A stretch of 64,000 nt of DNA from Heliocidaris tuberculata (GCA_025618425.1 CM046844.1:1373500-1437499); one strand, 5' to 3'; positions 1 to 12,725 are shown, counted from the first letter of the stretch. The notes: generated by a model from the sequence alone, not told the origin. Translations and numbers: made by a program.

Positions 1-478
1 TAAGGACGATATATATATATTACTTTCTATGGCGATCCTCAAATTGGCAATGTTGCTTCAAAATGGCAGGTTTAGTAGTACAACTCTCAATATGTTTTGT
101 ACACAAAATTTCATATTTTCTCCATTATCTCTAAAGATGCTGCTTGTCTTTTTGTGAACTCAACATATGTTGTGTCAAATACATTTCTCCATGATGTATC
201 TTGAGCTAAGAAGGAGACGACAAGCTGCACCTTCAGAGATAATGGGGAAAATATGAAATTTTGTGTACATAACATATGAAAAGTTGTACTACTAAACCTG
301 TCACTTTGAAGCAACAATGCCAATTTGAGGATCGCCATAGAAAGTAAATTGAGAATTTTCAAACTTTCATAACTTTCTCATTTCGTAACCGATTTTGATG
401 GGACTTTTTAAAAATTGCTTCTCTCTATCCTCTCTTTTCATTAAAATGGATTTTCCCCAGGGTTTCAATCTCCTTTAA
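1..478. repeat. TTAA-flanked foldback element, family A (left part cut by window edge)
   Basis: This is most of a long inverted-repeat element. The right arm ends GGTTTCAATCTCCTTTAA with TTAA at 475-478. Sequence around 30-60 (CTCAAATTGGCAATG) pairs with its complement around 316-335. The same element is complete at 33404-33984. It has no coding capacity. Confidence 0.85.
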
Positions 479-599
479 GTTACTTGTAATAAACTGTACC
501 CATGAAGGTATATGCTGATATCAATATGCAAATTTAAAGTATATTTTGTTATCAAATGGAATATAAAAACACACACTTGTATGTGTGTATATTGAAGTA

Positions 600-710
600 T
601 ATACTATATGTTTGTATTATTATCTTCAGAACCTGAAGAAGGCCGGGAAGGCCGAATGCTTGAAATAATAAAGTTGAAGTTCAGCTACGTCCTTGTCTCC
701 GGTCTCATCA

Positions 711-712
<2 letters not shown>
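600..712 (+). mobile_element. Retroelement 3'-end-like fragment with hammerhead-like motif
   Basis: CTGAAGA at 633-639 is followed by a GGCC...GGCC stem and GAAT at 654-657, then an AATAATAAAG stretch. The layout resembles the 3' ends of Penelope-like and related elements, in which hammerhead ribozyme motifs are known. The last core base is T instead of A, and an extra A precedes the stem, so activity is doubtful. No protein-coding part is present. Confidence 0.4.

Positions 713-714
<2 letters not shown>

Positions 715-759
<45 letters not shown>
715..759. repeat. (TA)n microsatellite
   Basis: About 45 bp of alternating T and A flank the left side of the large palindrome. A second (TA)n lies on its right side. 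Confidence 0.9.
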
Positions 760-761
<2 letters not shown>

Positions 762-824
762 AAGAAATGTTCCTCGAACACAACGCTGGTGGTCACTCAT
801 AGTTGTTTTAGTGGAAGGTATAAT

Positions 825-1115
825 GAAAGAAATGTCACTATGAGACGGTCGTAGCTTTTATTGTTCTCCTTTATTTGTCAAGCTTTCGATCAATGATCTT
901 CATCAGGACTGTATAAAAACACAAAATGATGGCTGACACTTACATAAGTACTAATCAATATAATTATAATAATGATTATAATTAATGATAATAATAATAT
1001 ATGTTGATCATTATTATAATGATTATTATTATCATTATGTATATTATTATTGTTGTTATTGCTTTCGTTATGTCTTTTGTTATTATTATTATTATTATAT
1101 TATTATTATTATTAT

Positions 1116-1168
<53 letters not shown>

Positions 1169-1182
1169 ATATAATACCACCC

Positions 1183-1224
<42 letters not shown>

Positions 1225-1534
1225 ATAATAATAATAATAATGATAATAATAATAACAATAATAATAACAGACATAACGAAAGCAGTAACAATAACAATAA
1301 TAATATACATAATGATAATAATAATGATCATTATAATAATAATCAACATAATTAATATTATTATAATTATATTGATTAGTACTTAACCACTGTAAGAAAT
1401 TGAAATGTATATTCCGATGTAAATGTCAGCCATCATTTTGTGTTTTTATACAGTCCTGATGAAGATCATTGATCGAAAGCTTGACAAATAAAGGACAATA
1501 AAAGCTACGACCGTCTCATAGTGACATTTCTTTC
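825..1534. repeat. Large palindrome with mirrored trinucleotide microsatellites
   Basis: The left arm begins GAAAGAAATGTCAC at 825 and the right arm ends GTGACATTTCTTTC at 1534. The arms are about 350 bp and complementary apart from small indels. The inner part is mirrored simple repeat: TTA, then (AGT)n at 1117-1168, then (CTA)n at 1183-1222, then ATA. Each arm carries the outward motif CTGATGA...GAAA (plus strand 1456-1478, minus strand 906-884). Open reading frames here are low-complexity Ile, Leu, Ser and Tyr runs and are not genes. Confidence 0.88.
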
Positions 1535-1538
<4 letters not shown>

Positions 1539-1594
<56 letters not shown>

Positions 1595-1612
1595 TGTGTG
1601 TGTGTGTGTGTG
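1539..1612. repeat. (TA)n followed by (TG)n microsatellite
   Basis: About 50 bp of TA runs into a short TG tract. It adjoins the right end of the large palindrome. Confidence 0.9.
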
Positions 1613-4600
1613 GGGTGAGGGTGTGTAAACATGTAGATGGTCCAAGATACAACTTTAGCATCATGCTTTGCAGTTTTGTAGTATGATTTGAATATTGAGC
1701 GAGCGAGCTAACAATATTCAAAATTTGTGAGGTCGCAATTACATTGTTATATAAAAACGGGGAAACACAGTTCTGGTGGGGTTTCATTTGCAAAAATTTC
1801 ACAATAAAAAGGTATTTCATAAGCTATGCTTTTAATACGAGCGAGCGTAGCGAGCGAGCATTTGGAAATATTGGTTCTAAGTCACTCTGAATTAGGGGCA
1901 CATGTTATGGAAAAGGGAAACGTGGTACTTATCATAGGGGAAAGGACACTTATTAGAAAAAATAAATGAATGTGTAGAAAAGGTAGAAAAGGCAGTTATC
2001 AGAGGTGAAAAGGGGCATTTATAAGAACGGAAATATGTTCTTATAAAGTACAAAAAAATAAGTCTGTGCCTACATATTACAAAGAAAAAAAAAAGACTTG
2101 TTACATTTAAAGGGATAAAAGGGATTAAAAGGGATAAATGCTCTCGTTGAAATAGGAGCATTTATCAAAGGTAAGGTGAGGGATGAGGTGTAATCAAAAT
2201 GGGCACTTATAAGACTATGGAACGGGAACTTATTCGAAAGAAAAATGGGGGTAAGGGGCACTGTGCCCACATGCAACCCCCGGAAAGGTGCTTCTGACCG
2301 GGTCTACATGTTATGATTGTCATTTCATCATTCTTCTATGTATAGTTGGGTGATGATCACACAGGTCACCATCCTCGATAAATATTCTAATATAATACAA
2401 ACACACTCGCTAACACTGCACACATTTAACACCATCACATCCTTTCCCTTCACTCCCTATATAAGCCTCGTTGCATGTTTGTTAAGTTCATGGGTGAAAT
2501 GTGTTTCCTTAGGTTCATGTTTAATTGCAAGGTAATAATTATGAGCACGAGATCATGGTTTCTTTTCGCTTTTTTCTTTAATGTAAACTTACATAATCCA
2601 TACCCTTATAATTAGCTAAGGGTCAGGTGCGGAAACAGTTATATCTTTAGAGAATAATAATACATGGCTTCTCTCGCGAACTTACTTAGTTATTTCTGTT
2701 TTCATCCTCTAGCACGTTGGCAAATACTTAAAATATTCCAGCGAGATATTTACGGTAATAATGTGATTTTTACATGAATGAAATTTTAACGCGTCCACCC
2801 TATAATTTACATCAAACTTGATTTGCATTTAAAGGAGAAAAGTGGACGTCTAGAAATGAGAGCCGAAGGTGTCCTTCTTTAAATTAACTTGTACATTGTA
2901 CATTGTATATCATAATACACGTTTTATTTTGATGAATGAAAAGAATGGGGAGAAATGTGTGAAAATGATGGGTTGACATTCTGCCGTAAATAAGTTACTG
3001 AACATCTCAAATACTAAGAAAATCTGTACCTTACATCCCTTTAAACGTATCTATGTGATCTACTAATTTCTTCAACGCGTACAGCTTTAATATTTTGATA
3101 CATGCATTTGAATGTCATACGTTCAATAGAGCTAGTGAAAATGTTCATGTGTATAGAACAAAACAAAAAACAACAAAAAAACAACAACAAAAAAAAAGAA
3201 GAAAAAAGAAACACCAAATTAAATCCATTCAAAGTCATAAAAATAATATTCTACGACAAATAACACCACCACAAAATACAAGAAAATAGATTTCAAAATG
3301 GAATATATATTCTATTTTCACCATTCATATACAATCTAAGGATTTGGTCGTTTCCTACGTATGCAGGTACATTGGATAAATGAAAATATAACATATTAAA
3401 CATGTATCACACAAAAATGAATGACATAGAAATCATATTACAGACTTACATGGCAGCTTTCGTTTTTCAAAGCCTGTTTAATACAATAAGCATACTCCTG
3501 AATCAATGTGATTTATTAATAACTTCTATTCCCCAATTAGCCAAAGAAATTCGTCACGAATATTATATTGAACACAAAACAGAATAATGCTGAATAATAG
3601 AGGTAAGGCTCAGCGCAGTTCATTCAAAATTTTAAAAAAAGTAATGAAATAAGTGCATGGCTTTTAAAATATTTCGAACATATTCTGAGTCTAAGATTTG
3701 TCAACACGTGGAATCCAAACTAGAAAGGCTACTGTACTAGCATATAATTCCACCGTGACCAGAGTTCCGCTTCGTCTATACTGATAATCAGATGAAGGAA
3801 ATTGGTATTGACATTGACCAAAACAAAATTCTGCAATATAATTGACCTTTACCGGTACAGTGATTTTTGCTCGGACTCTTCCTGTACGTAACTGATGGAA
3901 TCGTGGAAACGTAAACTTTCAAAAGAACGCGCAGAGTCATCCATTTTTAGTTTGCACTGGTCAATTGAAGGAAAAACACACAAACACAAGAAGTACAATC
4001 TAAAAACATAGCAGGTCATCATGTTTTTAACCATGATTTATCTGATGTTAATTAGCTGAATCTTGATCGGTAGTTTGACAAGTTTTCTCTCATCGTTACC
4101 AAAATTATTTTCTGACCATTTTCATGTATTTTTTTGCTTCCAATAATTCAACATAGAATAATCACACATGTAATGCTCCACCCCCCCCCCCCCAAAAAAA
4201 ACCCCCAACTTTTTCCAGAATTCAACTATCATGTACCTTCAGGCTACTTTAAATGACGGAATCATTCAAACCCAACCTATATTTAAAGTTATGATTATAG
4301 GATTACACGTATTATATCAAAATAATAAAATATAACCACACAAAGACAAGCATCACAAAACGGAATATTTGTATACCATATTACATTTTCCTATATATCA
4401 ATTTCTCTTTAAAATAGCTAACATACTAATGAGGATTTTGAAAAATATTTACTTTAAATAGGTTTTTTTTCCTTGTAGCTCTAGATACATCGCCAAATGA
4501 TAATTTGATATAAAAAGAATAGGGATAAATACATTTTGAAAATAAATCTACACTTTTACAAATGTCATATGTCATAAGAAAACAGCACACGAAGTAAAGA

Positions 4601-5555
4601 ATGTACATGAGCCGACTCACTTTTCAAAAAGAGGCATAGTTGTATGAGGACTACATGCCAGGGAGACATCATAATTTGCAAAACAAGTCATTTGCATCAA
4701 GTCTATACCAATGTCGTTTTGAAAGCTGCGAGAATACACCTCGAATAGTATACCTTAAAAAAATCACCTACTCCTCCAAAATGACATTTGCTAAAAGTTG
4801 CCCGAAATGTTTCTCTATAAGTAAATCATGTAAATCATGTCAAAATTTAAATGTATATATCTTTAAATATAATTGTGCATTTGCATATTATTATCTCTAT
4901 TCTTATTTCTTCCTGCATGTTTGCATTTGAGAACCTATTATTACCTTGTTGACCGACATATTCTTGTTATGCCTTTTGTAATCCATGACACCATGGTCAT
5001 GCTTTGATTATGGAAAAAGAGTAAATTATGCCTTCCCAAAGTTTTTTTTCCTTTTCACTACATTTGAAAAAGTCATCAAGAAAGAATCTTCGGGTACAAA
5101 CAAGTTTTAATATCTTATGCATGAGTATTAGAATTTCATACCCGCTTATTTTCACCTGAATCACGAGTTGGTTCAACAAAACTGCAAGGAAGATGTTGAC
5201 TTAATTTCACAATTAAAGGATAACTTTAATGTACACAGCTGCTTGGTAACTGTTTGTGCTTGAAGTAAAATGCATACAACTAAAATGATTCCGTACAAAA
5301 ATAAACATAGCCAAAGTCTAACCGATTTACATGAACAACAAAGCATCATACCACGTTAACAACTGTGTTCAGTATCTAAATGATAATACATGTATAGATT
5401 TTAAATAGTTCTTCATACCACGTTTCTAAGCACGTAACACACACATAACAGAGACAGAAAAAATCAAATAAATGAAAAACATAACACTAATTCGACATAA
5501 TAACAATGAATGCACAAAGTATTACTATATGTACTGATCATAATAGTCGTGTTTA
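1613..5555. other. AT-rich intergenic DNA, no gene recognised
   Basis: The stretch is mostly unique-looking AT-rich sequence with short ORFs lacking known motifs. CpG-rich GAGCGAGC-type repeats occur near 1697-1712 and 1840-1862. A C-run followed by an A-run lies at 4182-4200. TTAAAGGATAAC near 5213 resembles a solo end of the TTAA foldback family at 10873-11745. Confidence 0.6.
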
Positions 5556-5559
5556 TACA

Positions 5560-5830
5560 GCCTAAGTTGGGGTAACCTCGCTATTCATAAGGACCACTTA
5601 TTCATGAGGACCGCTATCCATAATGCGTGACTGAATGAATAGCGGTTTTGTACGAATAGCGGTCCTTCTGAATAGCGAGCAAACCATCGACAAATTTCCT
5701 CGCTATTCATAAGGACCACTATTCATAACTACTCATAAGGACCGCTATTCATACCGCGTGTTAAATGAATAGCGGTTTTCTATGAATAGCGGTTCTTATG
5801 AATAGCGAGCGGACCCGCCTAAGTTTGGGG
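5560..5830. repeat. Compact multi-hairpin element flanked by direct repeats
   Basis: The motif CTATTCATAAGGACC and its complement (GGTCCTT...GAATAG) alternate at least eight times in both orientations over 250 bp, so the strand can fold into several hairpins. The outer ends are inverted (CCTCGCTATTCAT against ATGAATAGCGAG). GCCTAAGTTGGGG at 5560-5572 and GCCTAAGTTTGGGG at 5817-5830 flank the unit and look like a target duplication. No coding capacity. Confidence 0.7.
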
Positions 5831-8342
5831 CAAAATTTGCCTTTTATCTTGACATTTGCTTGAATGGAAAGCTGTTATCTGCTTTCCCCTGTTAACGTTT
5901 TAAACTTTTTGTACTTCTGACATTTCCTCTCAATTCTGTCTTCAAAAATGTATACTTTAAAGCAATTTTCACTATAATTGAAACATTGCGATTTAGCTGA
6001 CACAACACTGTTAATAACATTGCAATGTTTGTACACTTAATGGCGGGAATTGATTCAACCACTAATAAATCGTCTGTGGTAATAATGTACTACTTTAATG
6101 CCTCCCTAACAAAGCAACATACCATGAAAATTGTAAGACATGAAATGATCATTATTATTTAGATCATATATATTGATCTGAAGGGACATCAAGCAGAATT
6201 GTAAACTTAAAATCATATTTTTTTCAAAAATACATGTATACTATAATAATCAAATGAATACACTGAAACCATTAGCAGTTTTAAAAAAAATAAATACCCA
6301 CAGTTTATGCTTATGTAAAGCTGTAACAAAACACGCAATTCATGTTATGGAAACACAAGGAATGTTACTACTTAATCTGATAGACTTGGATTCAGTGGGA
6401 ATGTAAACAGAAATCAACGATTACACTTGTTTCAAACAAATAAACAAACAAAAAAGAAAATAGTTGTATCCCACCAAGGCTTTACCAATGAATTTTAAGG
6501 GACTTTATACATTGGAAGATGGCATGGGCAAGAGGACAGAACTGTAACCTTCTCTGATGATTTCTACAAGTTCGCAATTCAGTTTCTGGTAATTTCAACA
6601 GCTGTGAAAACAAGAAGTTTCAATGATTCTGCAAACATTCTCTGTTCACCATTTCTCATGTTTAAAGCCAGAAGGTTAATGGCTCTAAGAAGACAATTTA
6701 CACTACCATCATCCCCCCCCCCCCAAAAAAAAAGAAGGAAAGAAAAGAAAGTAAATTAGCATGACATGGGTAATAAGATAAAACATAATCATATGCATTC
6801 CCTAAGTTACTCAACTAAAGTTGAATGAAGCCTCTTCCTACAACACATCATAGGCATAGGGGGGGGGGGGGGGCATTTTAGGTGTTTTAGGTGTTGAAAC
6901 ACCCCCTTTAGGTGTTAAAACACTCCCTTTAGCAGCGTTATAGGTGTTTAGAAATGAAACCAAAGCTTGTTTTTAACCCCCAAAATGCTGATAACTTTAT
7001 TTTTTATTTATTTATTTATTTTTTGCTTGTCAGAGAATTTTTGAGTAAAACGACACCCCAGAAAGGCGATAATTTTTTTTTGGTTGTCAGAGAATTTTGG
7101 AGTAAAAAGACACCCTCCTTTAAAAGAACCAGGGTATGCCACTGCAACACATGATTGCATTTCAAACAAAATGTAACAATGTATCACCACAAGGATAAAA
7201 GGATATTTAACAGGAACTTACAGCAAACACAACATAATTATATGAAAGTTATGACTCCCCCTCCTACAAATACAAATACACACGACTAGCAAAGAACCTG
7301 AATGTTTCTGAAATGATGAAGAAGCACCATTAGTTCAAGTATTAGTATAACATTTCACCAAGGATTGATCAGACCTACTTCAAAATTACAAGATAAAATC
7401 TATCTAACCACACACCATTTCATCTATTAATACTGACATAAATTTAAAAACTTAACTGCACTTCAATTGCTCATGGTTTCTATGTTCTAATCTTTCTTTC
7501 AACAGGCCGCTGCACACCTACAAGTAATTACAATATCACTATATCAGATTTTGGATGAAAATCATTGTGCAGCTGGCAGAATGGCGTAATAAGCCAGTTG
7601 CACGATTCTGCTATTAAAACGTGGAAGCGCAATGTTGTATTAATCAGGTTGTTGGCTTTAAAATACCCGTAACTTTTAAAATATGCGCTTAATTGATACA
7701 GAACTACTAAAAGTAGATAGTTTCCATACATTTTCAATTTTTCATTAGCCCATGAAGAGAGAAATCCCTGTCATGCGTAAAAAATGGTGTAACATGTACA
7801 GAGCAATCAAAATTAATAGAAGCAAGTTCTCAGAAATTTGCTTTATGGCATGCTAACACCCTCCTGCCAGCCACGCAGCAAAATTGCATTTTAGGTTAAA
7901 TACTTTAGATGGGGATTTCAGAAAACCAAAAGCTTCCAGATTTAGATTTCAAATTGTCAGACCAACGGCATGATTAGCATTTTGTAGCCATTGGGGCCTT
8001 TCCTCTACACAAGGCCCTGTCATTTTAATATTACCATTCACATGACTGTTCTGAACCTAAATAAGACAATTGCAATATCGTCAGAAACCTGGCCTTTATC
8101 ATAAGGTGTGCAGAGGCCTTTAACTACTCCTGATCCTTCTAATATTTTGTCTTCACTGCACCATATTCAGTAGACCCCTACTAGAAATAATATTTAAGCA
8201 TTCAAAACAGCCTTTATGCAGACATTTTTGTGTGCTTGAACCATTTCTTCAAGACCACAGAGAACATAAATCAAACCAGTTACGTGAGCTTGTTTAATTA
8301 GCTTAATGCTGAAAACTTAAATTTTTTTTTTTCAAATTCGGT
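5831..8342. other. Intergenic DNA, no gene recognised
   Basis: The stretch is AT-rich with short ORFs of no recognisable type. There is a C/A homopolymer at 6713-6732 and a G-run at 6859-6873. From 6985 to 7135 lie two copies of a dispersed motif containing TTGTCAGAGAATTTT, also seen near 16600, 44110, 44320 and 49565. Confidence 0.55.
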
Positions 8343-8456
8343 TTAAAGAGAAGGTTGAGTTCTGGGATAGGTTAAAAGTAATTTTTGAGCTTTCTCATTC
8401 ATTTCGTGTCAGTTCAGAAGAACATCATAGTAGAAATGTCCCCTGAAAAGGATTGC
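8343..8456 (+). repeat. Partial TTAA foldback, family C (5' end only)
   Basis: TTTAAAGAGAAGGTTGAG begins at 8342 and runs to GAAAAGGATTGCTC. It matches the first 115 bp of the complete copies at 14990 and 25165. The copy breaks off at the adjoining hAT-like MITE. Confidence 0.7.
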
Positions 8457-8463
8457 TCCTGGC

Positions 8464-8612
8464 AGGGGCGGATCTAGGATTTTGTAAAAGAGGGGGCACA
8501 GTGCCGTAAAGGTAAACAATAAAGGGGGATTTTTTTTGGGGGGGGATTGTGTATTTAAGGTATGCCAGTTGGGTTTCAAAGGCCGGCTTTCCCCCATGTA
8601 GATCTGCCACTG
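8464..8612. mobile_element. hAT-like MITE
   Basis: Terminal inverted repeats read CAGGGGCGGATCTAG and, at the other end, the near-complement GTAGATCTGCCACTG. The adjoining octamers gctcctgg and gatcttgg match at 6 of 8 positions, consistent with a decayed 8-bp hAT target duplication. A T-run and G-run occupy the middle. No transposase is encoded. Confidence 0.6.
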
Positions 8613-8705
8613 GATCTTGGGACGGAAGCAGGTTTCTCAGCCCTTTTGCTATAATAAGCGAGTGCCATCTCATTGGCAGCATGGTCAGCTAAACAAAGGT
8701 TACCT

Positions 8706-9030
8706 TTAAAGATAAAGTAGATTTCTGGTCATGCGATTACACTGTGATAGAATCTGTCCCGAAGCCATTGGGAAAGACTGATCCTGTCTACATAATAATA
8801 AGTGAATACTGTTAGGCCTTGGAATCATCAAACTTATAATAAGAATTGACCCAATCTTGCTGAAAAGCACATGGAATGCACACAGAAATGGGCATATGTG
8901 AATGCACACACACGTGACATAAATGTTCAGCCAGAACACTTCAGTTATTTCTCTTCCTATTTCGAATATGAGGGCATTTGAAGCTAACAAATTATTTTTC
9001 ACCTTTCCCAGAACTCCACCTCCTCTTTAA
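8706..9030 (-). repeat. TTAA-flanked foldback, family C, inverted copy
   Basis: TTAA at 8706-8709 and 9027-9030 bound a 325-bp unit. Its reverse complement matches the copies at 14990-15371 and 25165-25552; for example CTGGTCATG...GATT corresponds to their AATCTCATGACCAG. No coding content. Confidence 0.75.
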
Positions 9031-9058
9031 TAACAAATACTGAAAGACCTTGCAATAT

Positions 9059-9298
9059 ACTGCAAAAACCAGGGTGTTAATTTAACACCATCTCGGTATC
9101 TATATTGGGCTACACCAGATAAGTGTTAAAACAACACCAGTTTCGAATCAAACTGGCGTTGTATCAACACTAACTGGTTTTGTTTTAACACTTATCTGGT
9201 GTAGACCAATATCAAATTGGTGTTGTTTTAACACTTATCTGGTGTAGCCCAATATTGATACCGAGATGGTGTTAAATTAACACCATGGTTTTTGCAGT
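9059..9298. mobile_element. 240-bp foldback MITE with TIRs of about 80 bp
   Basis: The element starts ACTGCAAAAACC and ends GGTTTTTGCAGT. The outer 80 bases on each side are nearly perfect complements, including GTTAATTTAACACCATCTCG and its mirror. GTGTTAAAACAACACC and its complement recur within, so nested hairpins form. The ends resemble the ACTGCAAAAA class of marine invertebrate MITEs. A target duplication is not clear. Confidence 0.85.
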
Positions 9299-10872
9299 GT
9301 TATATGTGGCACTTGTTGAATTCTTCCCTTTTTAGTTCAGCAAATATGAGCTTTGAAAGAGATTTATATCCAACACCTCAAACCCAACACCAAACACCAA
9401 GGAAAGATTTTTTTAAAAGAAAAGAAGTCTGACTTGATTCTCATTATTCCATTCCTAGAATGATTATAATGGAATATTATTGCAAAACACAAATATACCC
9501 ATAGCCTTTTATTTCATGAAGTATCTTGCACAAATACCAGATTTCAAAATGTTGATTTCTTTGAATGTGGCACATTGAATGTTGACTACAAGGTTCAGTA
9601 GAAATTCCTTTACCTAAAGTATTACATGAGGTGAATACTGTCAAATTGATGCAACTTGATTAAAATAATTTCCCATCTCTTTAGTCTTTACATTTTCATT
9701 GATATTTAAAGGCTAGTTAAAAACAATTTTCAGATAAATATTGAAATAGATACTGTACAACATTCATTAATTCAAAATAATTTCCATATAAATATATTTA
9801 TTCACCTGCACTTTAAAAATACCATATATAATAGCTGATACAGTCCTAAGGTATAATCACAGCATGATTTCTTCAAAAATGCAATTACAATAAAATTTTG
9901 AAAATTCAACATTCAACATGTTTGACTGTCAATATTGTCATAAGCTTTTGCATCAGAGTTTTGATCATCATATCTGTAATTCATTATTGTTTATTACTCA
10001 TCATATCTGTAATTCATTTTTCATTACTGTTTATTACTTGAAGACTAACTTGAAATTTATCTGTCACCTTCATTTAAATTGAATTCTTATCATGATTATC
10101 TTTACCAAACATATTAAATTCTCCGTAATCAAAATGATCATTATTACATAATTCTATACACTGCGGATGAACATCAATACCAACACACCATACATAACAT
10201 TCAGAAATGAAATCATTTAAATTGGCATTTGATTTTCCAAGATTAATTAGTAAATCTGACTAATGTTAAAGGTAATTTGCAGTGCTTTAAAAAAAATATG
10301 CATTTTGAGATAAAGTGAATAAATTAAGAGGTATTCTTAGGCAATGAAAACCTGAATATATCATGGGCTATTTTGACCAGCAAAATGGGCACAAACCCAA
10401 CAAAATTATACTGGACTTTGCATACACAAATAGCCAGTGTCTCAGAGATGGTAAATATTCCAAGTCCCAACAACTAACAAATTCAATATTTATGCTACTT
10501 ATTACTGTTTAATACCTATTATCCATCAAATTTAAGAGACAAAATACACTTTTTTAATACCTCTCAGCATCTATTCGAAATTTTGTATGACTTGTTTCTT
10601 TGTTACATTTATTTTGCATCCTTGCTGGAATACAAGATCACATATATATCTATAGGTTAAGGTTGGAACTTCCTGGGAGCACAAAATGACTAATGCCCTC
10701 TAATGTAGAAACCTTACAGGTGCTGCTTTATATACTTCTGCAAGCAATAATATCATTAAAATAACTTTACACTAGTCAATAAGCTGCAACAGAAAGAGCA
10801 ATTGCACATATCATTTCTACTATCTGCTTGCCTACTTGCGGTTTCTTTAAGCCAATACATTACTACACAAAC
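9299..10872. other. AT-rich DNA, no gene recognised
   Basis: No coding signal was found. A 39-bp sequence containing CATCATATCTGTAATTCATT is tandemly duplicated at about 9966-10040. Confidence 0.55.
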
Positions 10873-11745
10873 TTAAAGGGGAATTAACCTCAATATATAT
10901 ATTTGCTTATATTCAAAGATGTAATCTATTCCTTCTTGTTGTCCTACGTAGTTCTGCATTAAAATGTATGAGATGGGTATAAATCAAGATTTTCTCAGCA
11001 AAATTAATCGTCTGCTAGCGATACCTGGGGGCTGCCATTTTCTTGATGTGTACATAAAGATATTTTTAATTTGAATGCAAAATTGTCTTTCTTCCTGATA
11101 CAAAATCCCATTTGAGATTTGAAATATTTAACAGATATATACATATATTCTAAAAACGAAAATGTGTTTTATATTTCTTTGAAAATTACTATTTTACTAA
11201 ATAAAAATCTATTTTCTTGATACTATGACGTACGCAACGGAGCAAATTAATTCAAATTTATGGATGATAACCTTCCCGAGCATCAATTGTGACAAACTAT
11301 GCATTCACCTGCTTTGGGATAATGGACTTCAATAGTCAGAATGCGCGTTGCATAAATTATGTTCTGCTCTGCCAGGTAAGCCAAAGAAATTGATTTCTAT
11401 TAATTAATCAAAACCAGAGAATTTAAAAAGAAATATGTATACACCTGTTATGTATTTTCCATCATAAATGGGGATTCTTTTGTAATGAAGAGAAGCAATT
11501 TAGCTCTAGGATTAAAAATATCTTCCTGATCGGAACAGTTTCCAGTGGTTCATGTACAACTTCATATCATCAAGAAAATGGCATCCCCATGTAAAGTGTT
11601 AGCACATGATAGCATGTGCTAGAATGTCTTGATTTAAATCCTTTTTCTGAAATTTTATTTCTAAAGTGATACAGGCCAATGATTAAGAATATATTACACC
11701 TTTGAACATAAGTACATTAATATTCTGGGGTCAATTATCCTTTAA
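10873..11745. repeat. TTAA-flanked long foldback, family D (873 bp)
   Basis: The left end reads TTAAAGGGGAATTAACCTCA and the right end GGGGTCAATTATCCTTTAA. Internal arms pair, for example GCCATTTTCTTGATG near 11034 with CATCAAGAAAATGGC near 11569. Its termini match the TTAAAGG pattern of families A to C, although the internal sequence is unrelated. No transposase reading frame. Confidence 0.75.
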
Positions 11746-12394
11746 CTCCTTACAAGCTTTGGTGGACCGAGGGAACAAACAAAAGATTGCTACAGTTGAC
11801 CTTTGTCACACATACAGTGTACTTGTATGTAACATGCATGTATCATCTACTTCAAAGAATATGGCAGTCTAAGATTTAAATATGTAGCATGTAATGAGCT
11901 AGACACAAACAGTACAGATCGTAAGCTTTGTAAAGGTATTTTCAAGAATACAAATTTTAGCAGTTTGCATTCAGTGAAGCTGTACAAAGTTTCTTTAGAA
12001 CACAACATGGGAATGAATTTCCTAAGGAAGTCTCACAAGGTGTAGATCACTGTTGCTATTTTTATCTGCATAGAAGCCTGAGATTGCCAGAGAGGTTATA
12101 TCTGGCCCATAATACCAATAAGAATAAATCTATATGACATGATCTTTCATAGCATTTCCATGACGTTCTTTTCCTTTTAGTTTCTTAACCCAGCTTTGAA
12201 TGTATCAAGTGAACCTCAAAGAAAAAAAACTGAATTTTCATTCAAATTATTTTCCAACAGCCTATATTCCCCCCGGGGACTAAGTTAACAATTCCATCTG
12301 TAAAATCTGCTTTGACACTGTATGAATTGTTGGTAAGTATTATTATTAAGTATTTTTGCATCACCTGTGCCTGGGAGGGGAAAAGCGAACTGAA

Positions 12395-12725
12395 TCACTG
12401 TAACACTCAGGTCTCTCCTCCCGATGTAATTGATTGGGATGTGAAGGTGTACCACTACATCGGGGTTTCCCCCAACTCTTCTTTGAATAGTGCAGTGGGT
12501 TCTTAATTAATGTGCAAAGGTGGTGACCCTCGATCTCCACATGGGACCTCCATCTAACATCCTATTCCACTGTAACCCAACAAGCATCTATGAAACAAGG
12601 AAGGGGCACGTTAACATGCAACGCATGCTTCAGTTATCCGCCTGGGTTGGATTTCCACCTACAATCTTTGGTTTAGACAGGCAGACGCTTTACCGACTGA
12701 GCCAACTCCCCTCCTCAAATTTTTT
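12395..12725 (-). mobile_element. tRNA-derived SINE
   Basis: Read on the minus strand, the head is GGGGAGTTGGCTCAGTCGG followed by TAAAGCGTCTGCC, a tRNA-type A box region. GTGGAAATCCAACCC is a degenerate B box. A variable body with GTAGTGGTACACC follows. It is too diverged and too long to be a functional tRNA gene. Confidence 0.7.

Noticed and set aside
985..1386. ORFs of Ile, Ser, Leu and Tyr runs on both strands
   Set aside because: Direct translations of mirrored trinucleotide microsatellites.
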